From an uncultured Clostridia bacterium (GTDB lineage Bacteria > Bacillota > Clostridia > TANB77 > CAG-465): a stretch of DNA of 22,782 bases. The notes below the pieces were generated by a model. That model was given only the letters and a program-made list of their open reading frames with translations, was not told the origin of the DNA and ran no database searches. The translations under genes and the position numbers were made by a program. Below are positions 5,518-14,994 of the stretch, one piece after another. The stretch is taken from contig CAKPJL010000019.1 in the NCBI GenBank assembly GCA_934162655.1, positions 1-22,782 of the forward strand, in the 5' to 3' direction. Each line of letters begins with the position of its first letter. The first letter of the stretch is position 1.

Positions 5518-7680
5518 TTACTTTATCCTTCCCACATCGTATACTGCATCAATTTTTCTAAGCATTTTAATTACACTTTGAAGTTTATCGTTATTTGGTA
5601 CAACGACGCTAAGTTCTATTTTCATTTCTCTTTGGTCACTACTTTTAGAATTTATAGAATTTACATTAATCTTTAACTCTTTAAGCTTTAAAATAATATC
5701 TGTTAACACACTATCACAAGTATTTGCATATACGCATATTTTAGTCTCAAAGTTTCCTTCTATTTTTTCTCTCCATTTTACATCAATTTTTCTTTCAGTG
5801 TTTTTATAAGTGCCTAAATTTTTACAATCTTTTCTATGTATAGAAACTCCATTTGAATTAGTAATATATCCTACTATTTCATCTCCTAGAATCGGATTAC
5901 AGCATTTTGCAAATTTTACTAAACAATTATCTATATTCTTTACTATGACTAAGTTTTGATCATTTTTTATTACATTTTTTTTCTTCTTTTCTTCTACATT
6001 GCTACTCTTTATATTATATTTTTCTTCATATATTTCTAACAGCTTGTGTACTACTCTTTTTACAGTAATACTACCAAAACCTATACTGCAAAAACATTCA
6101 TCTAAGTTGTTAAAGTTATTCTTCTTTAACATATTTTCAATATTTTCCTCATCACTTGTAAATTCTTTTGGTAAATTTAATCTTTTAATTTCTTTTTCAA
6201 AGGCTTCCTTTCCTCTTTGCACATACTCTAAGTTGTTATTTTTCTTTAAATATGAAGTTATTTTATTTCTTGCAGATGAAGTTTTAACAAACTTTAACCA
6301 ATCTATACTTGGTCCATTAGAGTTATCTGAAGTTATTATTTCTACTATATCTGTATTTTGTAATTTTGTAGATATTGGAACAATTCTTGAATTAATTTTT
6401 GCTCCTATCATTTTTTCTGCGACTTTTTGATGTATCATATATGCAAAATCAATTATAGTAGATCCTTTTGGGAGTGGAATTATATCACCTTTTGGGGTAA
6501 ATACAAATACTTCTTCTCCAAATAATTCAGACTTTATCTTAGAAATATTATCATCATTAAAATCACTTTTGTTTTCTTGTTGCACTTCAAGCAATTTTCT
6601 TAACCATATTATCTTTTTATCTTCTAAATCTATTTTTGATTTTTTTTCTTTATATGCAAAATGTGCAGCAATTCCATAATCAGCTACCCTATGCATATCC
6701 CAAGTTCTAATTTGTACTTCAAAAGGTTTTGCACCTTCTCCAAATACTGTCGTATGAAGGGATTGGTACATATTAGTTTTTGGCAACGCAATATAGTCTT
6801 TAAACCTACCTGGAAGAGGTTTATATTTATCATGAATTAAACCAAGAACACTATAACAATCTTTAATTGAGTCAACAATAACTCTAATAGCTAGTAAATC
6901 AAATAGATCATCTACCTTACAATTTTTTTGTTTTATTTTCCTATAAATACTATAAAAATGCTTTGGTCTACCATATACAGTAGCTTTTATATTTTCCTTT
7001 CTAAGCATTTGATTAATTTCTTTTATTCTATCTTCAATATACTTCTGCCTTGCCTGTTTTTTTTCGTCTATTTGTGCTTTTATATCCATATATTCTTTTT
7101 CATATAATACTCTAAAAGAAATATCTTCAAGCTCAGATTTTAAATAAGACATTCCGAGTCTATGTGCAATTGGAGCATAAATATATAAAGATTCCTTTGC
7201 CATATTCTGTCTATATTTTTCTTCCATTTCAAATATGTTCTTCATATTATAGAGTCTATCTATTAGCTTTATAATTACAGCTCTTATATCTTTACCAATT
7301 GCAAGGAACATTTTTCTTAAAATTTCTACATCCTTATTATACTTTGAACCATAATTTAAACATGAAAGTCTTTCAACTGTCTTTACCATATTTAGCACTT
7401 CTATGCCGGCAATTTTTTCTATATCATCTCCTGAAAAATCTTCCAATTTTATTGTCTCATGTAAAAGTGCAGCATATATTGTATCTTCATCAAGTCTTAA
7501 TTTTGCAACTTCACAAGCCACCCCAATACAATGTTCATATATCGTTATAGAGCTATATCTTTTTTTGTTTTCATATTTTCCTTTTATATATACTAATATT
7601 TCATTTAATTTTTCAAAATTACATTTTATATTTTCTTCTTTTATTATACTAAAAAGTTTATTTTCATTTTCCTCTTGCAC
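5518..7680 (-). CDS. rel: Rel/SpoT-family (p)ppGpp synthetase with degenerate hydrolase motif
   Basis: A 720-residue full-length long RSH protein of the stringent response. Order: HD hydrolase domain (about 35-150), synthetase (about 230-340), TGS (390-450), a conserved KCCNP zinc-finger/coil region, and ACT at the C-terminus. The synthetase looks intact: RFKD (292-295), YQSLHTT (305-311), EVQIRT (321-326). RFKD is the bifunctional-type motif. The hydrolase is altered. The family HDxxED reads HETIKL (74-79), the RxSGEP stretch before His50 reads RYSSIT, and Thr151 of the Streptococcus enzyme corresponds to Asn148. His50, His74 and Asp141 remain. Starts at GTG with GGGTGGTG upstream. It follows recJ by 16 bases; apt and dtd, often found in this cluster, are absent. 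Confidence 0.95.
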   Translation of the reverse strand: MQEENENKLFSIIKEENIKCNFEKLNEILVYIKGKYENKKRYSSITIYEHCIGVACEVAKLRLDEDTIYAALLHETIKLEDFSGDDIEKIAGIEVLNMVKTVERLSCLNYGSKYNKDVEILRKMFLAIGKDIRAVIIKLIDRLYNMKNIFEMEEKYRQNMAKESLYIYAPIAHRLGMSYLKSELEDISFRVLYEKEYMDIKAQIDEKKQARQKYIEDRIKEINQMLRKENIKATVYGRPKHFYSIYRKIKQKNCKVDDLFDLLAIRVIVDSIKDCYSVLGLIHDKYKPLPGRFKDYIALPKTNMYQSLHTTVFGEGAKPFEVQIRTWDMHRVADYGIAAHFAYKEKKSKIDLEDKKIIWLRKLLEVQQENKSDFNDDNISKIKSELFGEEVFVFTPKGDIIPLPKGSTIIDFAYMIHQKVAEKMIGAKINSRIVPISTKLQNTDIVEIITSDNSNGPSIDWLKFVKTSSARNKITSYLKKNNNLEYVQRGKEAFEKEIKRLNLPKEFTSDEENIENMLKKNNFNNLDECFCSIGFGSITVKRVVHKLLEIYEEKYNIKSSNVEEKKKKNVIKNDQNLVIVKNIDNCLVKFAKCCNPILGDEIVGYITNSNGVSIHRKDCKNLGTYKNTERKIDVKWREKIEGNFETKICVYANTCDSVLTDIILKLKELKINVNSINSKSSDQREMKIELSVVVPNNDKLQSVIKMLRKIDAVYDVGRIK

Positions 7681-7696
7681 GAAAAATCACCACCCT

Positions 7697-9388
7697 TTAA
7701 TTTAAAGATTTATTAAAGTCTTCTAACAGCAATTGTATCGTTTTTTTACCATTAAAGTCGTTAACATCTACTTGACATACTATGTCAATTTTTTCTCCGA
7801 TTAAGATTTCATCTCTTCTATCTCCCATCAAAAATCCAACGGCATCAATTAACTTGTTTTTATCTTGTAAAACAAGTTTTAAGTGTTTACCTTCACCAAT
7901 TTTTCTTACTGCTTGCACCTTTAAGCCTTTATATATAAAAAGTGGAGGTCTATTAGACTGACCATAAGGTTTTATTTTATACACATCTTTTAATAGTGAC
8001 ACATTTAGGTCATCTAAACTTATTTCCATATCTATATCAATTACTTGTTCTAGAGTTTTTCCATCTAAAATTTTGAACACCATATCGTCAAAATGTTTTA
8101 TAAAATCTTCAATTTTTTCTTCTTTAAGACTAAGACCAGCAGCAAGTTCATGGCCACCAAATTGTATAACATCCTCTCTACATTTATCTAAAACTTCATA
8201 TATAGAAATACCTTTCGGGCATCTACCAGAGCCTCTTATAACACCATTTTCATTTGTTAGAAGAATAACTGGTTTATTATAAATATTTACAAGTCTTGAA
8301 GCAACGATTCCAATCACTCCACTATGCCATGATTTATCATATATTACTATTGAATTTTTTTGATAAATACCAAATTCATTAATTTTACAAATAGCACTAT
8401 CAAATATTTCTTTTTCAACCTGTTGCCTTTTAGAATTTAACTTATCAAGTGTAATTGCAAGTTCTCTTGCTTTTTCATAGTCTTCTTCCAAAAATAATTT
8501 AACTGCAAGAGATGCATTTCCCATTCTACCACATGCATTTATCCTTGGAGCCAGTCCAAAAGATATCATTGTACTATCTGTATTTTTAAACTTAGTAAGC
8601 TCGAGCAAGGCCATAAGACCTACATTTTTTGTTTCTTTAATAAGGTTTATTCCATATTTGGTTATGACCCTATTTTCATCAAGTAAAGATACTATATCAG
8701 ATACTGTTCCTATTGCTACTATATCTAAATACTTTAAATAACTATCCTTACCCAATTTTAACTTTTTACAAAGTGCTACAATACATTTAAATGCTACCCC
8801 TACACCTGCAAACATTTTAAAATAAGATGTGTCATCTTCTTGTTTGGGATTTATTATGCAAACAGAGTCTGGTAAGATTTTTGCACACTCATGGTGATCT
8901 GTTATGCACATGTCTATTTTTAAACTTTTGGCATACTCAGTTTCCTCTACGGCAGTTATTCCACAATCAACCGTAATAACTAGTTTTGCACCATTTGATG
9001 CTATTTCTCTTAAAGCTTCCTTATTTACACCATAACCTTCTATGAGCCTATCTGGCAAATAATACATGACATCTGCACCTATACTTTTTAAAAATTTATA
9101 CATTATAGTTATACTAGTTATCCCATCAACATCATAATCTCCATATATACATATTTTTTCATGATTATTTACAGCAAACATTACCCTTTCTACAAATTTT
9201 TCCATATCTTTTATATCAAATGGATCTCTTAGATCATCAATTGTTCCATTTAAATACATTTCTATATCTTTTGGTTTAATATCTTTTGAGATTAAAAGCT
9301 TTGCCATAACAGATGAAATATTAAATTTATTTGAAATCTCTTTTACTTGTCTTTTTTCATATTTTTTTACATTCCATATTTTTTGCAT
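7697..9388 (-). CDS. recJ: single-stranded-DNA-specific exonuclease RecJ
   Basis: A 563-residue 5'-3' exonuclease used in recombination and mismatch or base excision repair. DHH-family motifs appear in order: GDYDVDG (83-89), VDCG (140-143), TDHHE (163-167), followed by the DHHA1-type region with GSGR and FGGHELAAG (near 385-415), and a C-terminal OB-like part. The length matches the compact Bacillota forms, which lack the extra C-terminal domain of some bacilli. ATG start with AGAGGAG 7 bases upstream. It is the first gene of the recJ–rel–MBL operon. I could not assign a promoter confidently between 9389 and 9466. Confidence 0.96.
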   Translation of the reverse strand: MQKIWNVKKYEKRQVKEISNKFNISSVMAKLLISKDIKPKDIEMYLNGTIDDLRDPFDIKDMEKFVERVMFAVNNHEKICIYGDYDVDGITSITIMYKFLKSIGADVMYYLPDRLIEGYGVNKEALREIASNGAKLVITVDCGITAVEETEYAKSLKIDMCITDHHECAKILPDSVCIINPKQEDDTSYFKMFAGVGVAFKCIVALCKKLKLGKDSYLKYLDIVAIGTVSDIVSLLDENRVITKYGINLIKETKNVGLMALLELTKFKNTDSTMISFGLAPRINACGRMGNASLAVKLFLEEDYEKARELAITLDKLNSKRQQVEKEIFDSAICKINEFGIYQKNSIVIYDKSWHSGVIGIVASRLVNIYNKPVILLTNENGVIRGSGRCPKGISIYEVLDKCREDVIQFGGHELAAGLSLKEEKIEDFIKHFDDMVFKILDGKTLEQVIDIDMEISLDDLNVSLLKDVYKIKPYGQSNRPPLFIYKGLKVQAVRKIGEGKHLKLVLQDKNKLIDAVGFLMGDRRDEILIGEKIDIVCQVDVNDFNGKKTIQLLLEDFNKSLN

Positions 9389-9466
9389 TTTTTCTCCTCT
9401 AACTATAAATTTTCTAGCTATATTTTACTACAATTTTCTACAAAAATAAAGAATTAATAACAATTA

Positions 9467-9499
9467 AGGAGAAAAAGTTTAAAACTAACTCTTTCTCCT
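9467..9499 (-). terminator. terminator of the dnaE–PAP2 unit
   Basis: On the minus strand AGGAGAAAGAGTT (9487-9499) pairs with 9467-9479 over 13 bp including one G·U, with a 7-base loop. The mismatch becomes a legal pair only on the minus strand, which supports leftward use. The following sequence is U-rich but interrupted, so termination may be partial. Confidence 0.55.
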
Positions 9500-9504
9500 C
9501 AAAT

Positions 9505-10107
9505 TTATATATATTTTTTTACTATATGCAAATATAAAATTATATACAAATATCCTATTAAAAATCCACCAACTACATCACTTGGGAAATGTACACCAAG
9601 ACATACTCTAGATATTCCAATTAAAATGGTTAGAAATACTGTTAATATTAAACAAGTCACTTTTATACTGCTATTTTTTATATATTTTATTATGATAAAG
9701 GCCAAATAGCCATAAAACGCGACTGCAAGCATAGAGTGTGCACTAGGGAAGCTATATCCACTCTCATCAATTAACATGTAATCAAGTGGCCTTTGGCGTG
9801 CAACTATATTTTTTATTATTGTATTTAATAAATAACATATCACTAAATCTAAGAGAAAGAATATTCCTATTTTCTTATTTTTACCAGTTAAAATTACTAA
9901 TAAAATGGTAAGTAAAAAGATAATTGCAGAACATGAATTGGTTATAATTTTCATTGCCTCTATTGTGCTATAACTCATATTCTTAGTTACATTATAAACT
10001 ATATAATTATCAATTCTAGTAATGCCATTTATATAAAATAATACTAATATAGAACTCATAATTATTATTGGCAAAATAAATATAATAGCCTTTTGCATAT
10101 TTTTCAT
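9505..10107 (-). CDS. PAP2-family membrane phosphatase
   Basis: A 200-residue integral membrane lipid phosphatase with about six hydrophobic segments. The three catalytic blocks of the family are present: K-x6-RP (99-107), PSAH (121-124, usually PSGH) and SR-x5-H-x3-D (166-177, with His173 and Asp177). Family members dephosphorylate undecaprenyl pyrophosphate or phosphatidate-type lipids; this sequence does not decide which. The enzyme is probably oriented with its active site outside. ATG start, AAAGGAGG 7 bases upstream. It lies 30 bases after dnaE and is probably read from the dnaE promoter. Confidence 0.9.
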   Translation of the reverse strand: MKNMQKAIIFILPIIIMSSILVLFYINGITRIDNYIVYNVTKNMSYSTIEAMKIITNSCSAIIFLLTILLVILTGKNKKIGIFFLLDLVICYLLNTIIKNIVARQRPLDYMLIDESGYSFPSAHSMLAVAFYGYLAFIIIKYIKNSSIKVTCLILTVFLTILIGISRVCLGVHFPSDVVGGFLIGYLYIILYLHIVKKYI

Positions 10108-10137
10108 TACTTTCCTCCTTTGTTTTATAAAATAATA

Positions 10138-13100
10138 TTACTTTACTTTTACATTTTCTTGTCCAAACATAAGTGATAGTTTATTTATTGTATAGTTATT
10201 AGAATTTAGCCATGCCTGCCTTGGAAGTAATTTTAGTTTGTTTGTTCCTTCATAAAAAATGTATATAGGAACATTTCCTCTAAATTCACCACTTAAATTT
10301 TTTATAGCAAATATTACATTTTCTTCTAATTGAAACTTATCTTTTGGCAATTTTACATATATTTTTGTACTCTTTTCCAATTTGGATATATTAGATATTA
10401 ATATTTTTGGAAGTTCTCCTTCCTTGTAAGATATTTTTCCTTCAAATAAAAGCACCTTCCCTACTTTTAAGTCATCTAAAAATTTGTAATATGTATTTGA
10501 AAAAGCGACTGCTTCTATTATACCTGTTTCATCTTCTACTTCTAAGAACATCATTTCTTTTCCTGCTTTGGTTACAAGTATTTTTGTTTTTATTATAATA
10601 CCGCAAAACTTTACTTGTTTATCATTAAATAAATTATAGTTTTCTTCTACATTTAATATCTCACAAGATTTTGCTCTTTTTTCTAATTTGTTAATTTCTT
10701 GCATATATTCGTCTAATGGATGACCTGATATGTATACTCCTGTCACTTCTTTTTCCATATTTAAAATTTCTTGTTTAGTTGGTTTTAAATTAGATTTTTT
10801 TATTACAATATCATCTTTTATCTCATTTTGTGTTTGATTTAGGGAAAACATATCTATTTGATTTATGTAATTGTTTTTTCTAATACCTGCTATACTATCA
10901 ACAATTCCTTCAAAAGAAGAAAGCAAATCAAATCTATTTATATTTTCATCTAGACTGTCAAAGCAACCAGCCTCAATTAAACTTTCTATACATTTTTTAT
11001 TTACTTGCTCTGTTGACACTCTTTTTACAAAATCAATAAATGAAATAAATTTGCCATTTTTTTTTCTTTCTTTAATTACCTCTTCTATTGCATTTAAACC
11101 AACATTTTTTATTGTAACAAGAGCAAATGTAATACTACCATTTTGTACACTAAATTTTTCGTAACTTTCATTAATATCTGGTTTTAAAATTTTTATACCT
11201 AATTTTTTGCACTCACTTATATACTCAGAAATTTTGGGTAAATTTCCAATAAAACTATTCATAGTCGCAGCAAAAAATTCTTCCTTGTAATGTACTTTTA
11301 AATATGCTGTTTTATATGCTACTACTGCATAACATGCTGCATGTGATTTATTAAATGCATAATTTGCAAAATCAGATATTTCATCAAATATTTTATTTGA
11401 TGATTCTTCATCTATTCCATTTTTTTTACATCCCAAAATGAAATCTTTTCTCTCATTATTTAAAACATCTGCTTTTTTCTTTGCCATAGCACGCCTTACT
11501 AAATCTGCTCTTCCAAAAGAATAGTTAGCAAGCCTCCTAAATATTTCCATTACTTGTTCTTGATATACCATACATCCATTAGTAACACTAAGTATTGGTT
11601 CTAGTGATTCATGTATATAAGTTATACTATCTGGTGAATGCTTATTTTTAACATACCTATCTATTTGATCCATAGGTCCTGGTCTATAAAGTGATAAAAC
11701 AACTATTATATCTTCAATATTATCTGGTACAACTTTTTTTAGTACATTTCTTATACCTTGACTTTCAAGCTGGAATACCCCATCTGTATTTCCTTTTTGG
11801 AGCAATAAATATACATCTTTATCATCATATTTTTCTCCAAAATCAACTTTTTCTCCTCTTGTAATGCTTACTAGATCAATTGTATCCTTTATAACAGTTA
11901 ATGTTCTAAGTCCTAGGAAGTCCATTTTTAGAAGCCCTAGCTCCTCTAATAAATTCATCGTATATTGTGTTGAAATACCTTCATCTGACATATAAAGTGG
12001 TACATATGAAGAAACTTCTTCTTTTGTAATTACAACTCCTGCCGCATGTGTTGAAGCATGTCTTGGCAGTCCCTCCAAACGTTTTGCGATATCAATTATT
12101 TTTCTTGCATTTTCATTTTCCTCATATAGTGTATATAATTCATTTGATTCTTTTAATGCCCTATCTAGTGTCATCTTTAATTCTTGTGGAACTAATTTTG
12201 CTATCATATCTGTTTCTTGGTATGATACCCCAAGTGCCCTTCCAGTATCACGAATGACTGCACGAGCCGCTAGTGTACCAAAGGTTATGATTTGTGCCAC
12301 ATGATCTTTTCCGTATTTTTTTGCTACATAATCTATTACTTCCCCTCTTCTTTCATAGCAAAAATCTATATCAAAATCTGGCATACTTACTCTTTCAGGA
12401 TTTAAAAACCTTTCAAATATCAGATTAAACCTAAGTGGATCAATTTCTGTAATACCAATAAGATATGCACATATAGATCCTGCCCCACTACCTCTTCCAG
12501 GGCCAACTGCAATTCCTACACTTTTGGCATAATTTACAAAATCCCATACAATTAAAAAATAGTCAACATATCCCATTTTATCTATAATTTCTATTTCGTA
12601 ATTCATTCTTTCTATTGCTCTTTTTTTTATTATTGTATCTTTATATTTTTCATCTAATCCTTCTATACATAAATTTTTAAAGTATTCCTTGTGACTTATA
12701 TCTGCTTGTATCTTAAACTCTGGAAGTATAGTTTTTCCAAATTGTAATTCTACATTACACTTATCTGCAATTTTTACTGTATTTTCTATTGCTTCTTTTA
12801 AGTAAGAAAATTCTTCTGACATTTGCTCTTTAGTTTTTACATAAAATTCATTTGTTTTAAAACTAAGTCTATCTTCTTCTTGCATAGTTTTTCTAGTTCC
12901 GATACAAAGAAGAACTTCGTGGGTATAATAGTCCTCTTCGTTTAAATAGTGACAATCATTTGTTGCTACTAATGGAATATTAAGTTCTTTTGATATTTCT
13001 ATTAATTTTTGATTTACAAGCAATTGTTCACGGAGTTTGTTGGATTGTACTTCTAGATAAAAATCATCTCCAAATATTTCTTTAAACTCTTTTGCACTTT

Positions 13101-13566
13101 CTTTTGCACCATTTATATTATTGTTTAAAATCTTTCTTGGAATTTCACCTGCAATACATGCTGAAAGACATATAATTCCCTCACTATATTTTTTTAATAA
13201 TTCTTTATCTATTCTAGGCTTATAATAAAAGCCCTCTGTATATGAAATAGATGAAAGTTTTACTAAATTTTTATATCCTACATTATTTTTGGCAAGAAGT
13301 ATTAGATGATTTGGTTCAGAATCTATTTTTGTTTCCTTATCTAAATGGGATCTTTTAGCAACATAAGCCTCCATACCAATGATTGGTTTTATGTCATTTT
13401 TTACACATTCTTTGTAAAAATTGACCACACCAAACATATTGCCATGATCTGTAATTGCAACTGCACTCATTTTATTTTCCTTTATTTTTTTAATCAGTTC
13501 ATCAATTCTTATTGCTCCATCAAGCAGACTATATTCGGTATGCATATGTAAGTGTACAAAATCCAA
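10138..13566 (-). CDS. dnaE: DNA polymerase III alpha subunit, DnaE type
   Basis: A 1142-residue C-family replicative polymerase. It begins with the PHP domain (HLHMHTEYSLLDG at 5-17, ITDHGN at 38-43). The palm follows with GPGRGSGAGS (355-364) and the catalytic PDFDIDF (396-402), and then MDFLGL with the third aspartate region. HASTHAAGVV, SGHPLDEY and a C-terminal OB fold (near 1000-1080) complete it. No 3'-5' exonuclease domain is inserted, so it is DnaE and not PolC. In Bacillota it usually works beside PolC as the primer-extending polymerase. The start is a TTG with GGGGTGAG a few bases upstream; an in-frame stop lies three codons before it. It has a strong promoter of its own. Confidence 0.97.
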   Translation of the reverse strand: MDFVHLHMHTEYSLLDGAIRIDELIKKIKENKMSAVAITDHGNMFGVVNFYKECVKNDIKPIIGMEAYVAKRSHLDKETKIDSEPNHLILLAKNNVGYKNLVKLSSISYTEGFYYKPRIDKELLKKYSEGIICLSACIAGEIPRKILNNNINGAKESAKEFKEIFGDDFYLEVQSNKLREQLLVNQKLIEISKELNIPLVATNDCHYLNEEDYYTHEVLLCIGTRKTMQEEDRLSFKTNEFYVKTKEQMSEEFSYLKEAIENTVKIADKCNVELQFGKTILPEFKIQADISHKEYFKNLCIEGLDEKYKDTIIKKRAIERMNYEIEIIDKMGYVDYFLIVWDFVNYAKSVGIAVGPGRGSGAGSICAYLIGITEIDPLRFNLIFERFLNPERVSMPDFDIDFCYERRGEVIDYVAKKYGKDHVAQIITFGTLAARAVIRDTGRALGVSYQETDMIAKLVPQELKMTLDRALKESNELYTLYEENENARKIIDIAKRLEGLPRHASTHAAGVVITKEEVSSYVPLYMSDEGISTQYTMNLLEELGLLKMDFLGLRTLTVIKDTIDLVSITRGEKVDFGEKYDDKDVYLLLQKGNTDGVFQLESQGIRNVLKKVVPDNIEDIIVVLSLYRPGPMDQIDRYVKNKHSPDSITYIHESLEPILSVTNGCMVYQEQVMEIFRRLANYSFGRADLVRRAMAKKKADVLNNERKDFILGCKKNGIDEESSNKIFDEISDFANYAFNKSHAACYAVVAYKTAYLKVHYKEEFFAATMNSFIGNLPKISEYISECKKLGIKILKPDINESYEKFSVQNGSITFALVTIKNVGLNAIEEVIKERKKNGKFISFIDFVKRVSTEQVNKKCIESLIEAGCFDSLDENINRFDLLSSFEGIVDSIAGIRKNNYINQIDMFSLNQTQNEIKDDIVIKKSNLKPTKQEILNMEKEVTGVYISGHPLDEYMQEINKLEKRAKSCEILNVEENYNLFNDKQVKFCGIIIKTKILVTKAGKEMMFLEVEDETGIIEAVAFSNTYYKFLDDLKVGKVLLFEGKISYKEGELPKILISNISKLEKSTKIYVKLPKDKFQLEENVIFAIKNLSGEFRGNVPIYIFYEGTNKLKLLPRQAWLNSNNYTINKLSLMFGQENVKVK

Positions 13567-13591
13567 AACATCTCACCCCACTTTTTTTAGT

Positions 13592-13620
13592 ATTATATCA
13601 AAATTGTCTTTACAAATCAA
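13592..13620 (-). promoter_or_regulatory. promoter of dnaE
   Basis: Minus-strand TTGATT (13615-13620), 17 bases, TATAAT (13592-13597) preceded by TGA (extended -10). It lies 25 bases upstream of the dnaE TTG start. Confidence 0.75.
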
Positions 13621-13651
13621 CCTTATATATTTAGTACATAATACAAAACAA

Positions 13652-13688
13652 ATTAAGCATAAAACACTAAACGTATTTTATGCTTAAT
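13652..13688 (-). terminator. terminator of the AI-2E family gene
   Basis: A perfect 13-bp stem, 13652-13664 with 13676-13688, with an 11-base loop. On the minus strand it begins 5 bases after the stop codon of the permease and is followed by TTGTTTTG. Confidence 0.75.
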
Positions 13689-13693
13689 ATAAG

Positions 13694-14863
13694 TTATTTC
13701 TTTTCTATTTTCTTTTTACTAGATAACTTTTCTACTTCTCTTTTATCTTCTTCTATTTCAGGTATATCCTCTTTTGAAGAAGAACTAAACTCATTTATTT
13801 CTGCACTATATTTATAGTTCAACCATATCTTTATCATTGCAATCACTGGAACTGCAATAATCATTCCAACTACTCCCATAAGTAAGTTAAAAACTGTAAG
13901 ACCAGCAAGAACTACTACTGGATGAAGATCAACTGATTTTGCAACAATATTTGGTTGAAGTATATTTGCGTCTATAATTTGAACAAGAAGTAAACATACA
14001 AACGTTATAAGGGCAAATACTGGCCCACCTATTGTAAATGCGTATACTGCAACTATAAGTTCAGAAAGTAATGCACCAATATAGGGAATTAAATTTAGAA
14101 CAAATATTATAGCACCAAATAACATTGCATAATCTATTCCCAAAACTAAACATACAACTATCGTAAGAATTCCCACTACCAAACTGTCAAGTATTATACC
14201 TTTTATATACGAAGTTAAAGTTACATCCATTTCGTTTATCATTTTATATCTGTTTGACCCTTTTTTATTTCTAGAAAAGAATGTAATTATACCGGATTTA
14301 ATTTTATCCATATCTTTAACCATAAAAAATGATACTACTATTGTGGTAAATATACTTACTATTACGCTTAATATACTTTGTACAGTATTAATTGAAAAGT
14401 TTAATATATTTCCCAAATACCCTTGTACAAAATCAAGATTTTTAATACTTTGTGCTATATCAATTTCTTGTTCAATTCCTAAATTATTTTTTAAGAACTC
14501 ATTTAACTTTGTCATTCCTGTGTCGTATAGTGTCGGAAGTTCTTTTATCATACTACCTAACTGTTCAACAAACATCGGAACTATTAAAGATAATATACCA
14601 ATTAACACTCCATATATAATAACAAGTGATATTACAGCAGAAATTCCTTTTCCAAGTCCCAATTTTCTTAACTTATTAGTAAGCGGCATAGAAATCCAAC
14701 AAATGATTAATCCTATAAAAACTGGAAATAATGCTACCAAACAGTCAACTATTTTATCCATAATTCCTAAATTTTTAAGGAAATAAAATATTCCTATTAT
14801 TGCACCAATATACATTGCCTTATTTAAAAATTTAAAATCAAAACTAGTTTTTGCCTCTTTCAA
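13694..14863 (-). CDS. AI-2E family transporter (PerM/YtvI type)
   Basis: A 389-residue integral membrane protein with seven to eight hydrophobic segments and a charged C-terminal tail (about 350-389). The family-typical pattern is present: an N-terminal pair of segments ending in CWISMPL, a long extracytoplasmic amphipathic region (about 95-150), and the C-terminal block with LIPYIGALLSE and LHPVVVLAGL. E. coli TqsA exports autoinducer-2, while other members exchange sodium or protons; which one applies here is unknown. TTG start with AAGGA about 10 bases upstream. It is a single-gene transcript with its own promoter and terminator. Confidence 0.87.
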   Translation of the reverse strand: MKEAKTSFDFKFLNKAMYIGAIIGIFYFLKNLGIMDKIVDCLVALFPVFIGLIICWISMPLTNKLRKLGLGKGISAVISLVIIYGVLIGILSLIVPMFVEQLGSMIKELPTLYDTGMTKLNEFLKNNLGIEQEIDIAQSIKNLDFVQGYLGNILNFSINTVQSILSVIVSIFTTIVVSFFMVKDMDKIKSGIITFFSRNKKGSNRYKMINEMDVTLTSYIKGIILDSLVVGILTIVVCLVLGIDYAMLFGAIIFVLNLIPYIGALLSELIVAVYAFTIGGPVFALITFVCLLLVQIIDANILQPNIVAKSVDLHPVVVLAGLTVFNLLMGVVGMIIAVPVIAMIKIWLNYKYSAEINEFSSSSKEDIPEIEEDKREVEKLSSKKKIEKK

Positions 14864-14885
14864 TTAAAACACATCCTTAAAATTT

Positions 14886-14914
14886 ATTATACGCCATTAT
14901 AAAACTAATGTCAA
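14886..14914 (-). promoter_or_regulatory. consensus promoter of the AI-2E family gene
   Basis: Minus-strand TTGACA (14909-14914), exactly 17 bases, TATAAT (14886-14891). Both hexamers match the sigma-A consensus fully, the best promoter in the window. Confidence 0.85.
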
Positions 14915-14959
14915 TATACTAAATTTGTAACAAAATATATTATTTTGCATAAATATAAC

Positions 14960-14984
14960 AGTCTTATAAATTAATTCTAAGACT
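14960..14984 (-). terminator. possible terminator of the fchA–folD–ABC operon
   Basis: A 7-bp stem AGTCTTA/TAAGACT (14960-14966 with 14978-14984) with an 11-base loop lies 10 bases after the stop of the second ABC gene. The trailing sequence GTTATATTT has only a weak U-run. Confidence 0.4.
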
Positions 14985-14994
14985 ATTAATATTA

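Noticed and set aside
9389..9466. promoter for recJ
   Set aside because: TAAAAT at 9422-9427 has no acceptable -35 at 16-18 bases, and the TTGTAG upstream is at the wrong distance; I could not support one.
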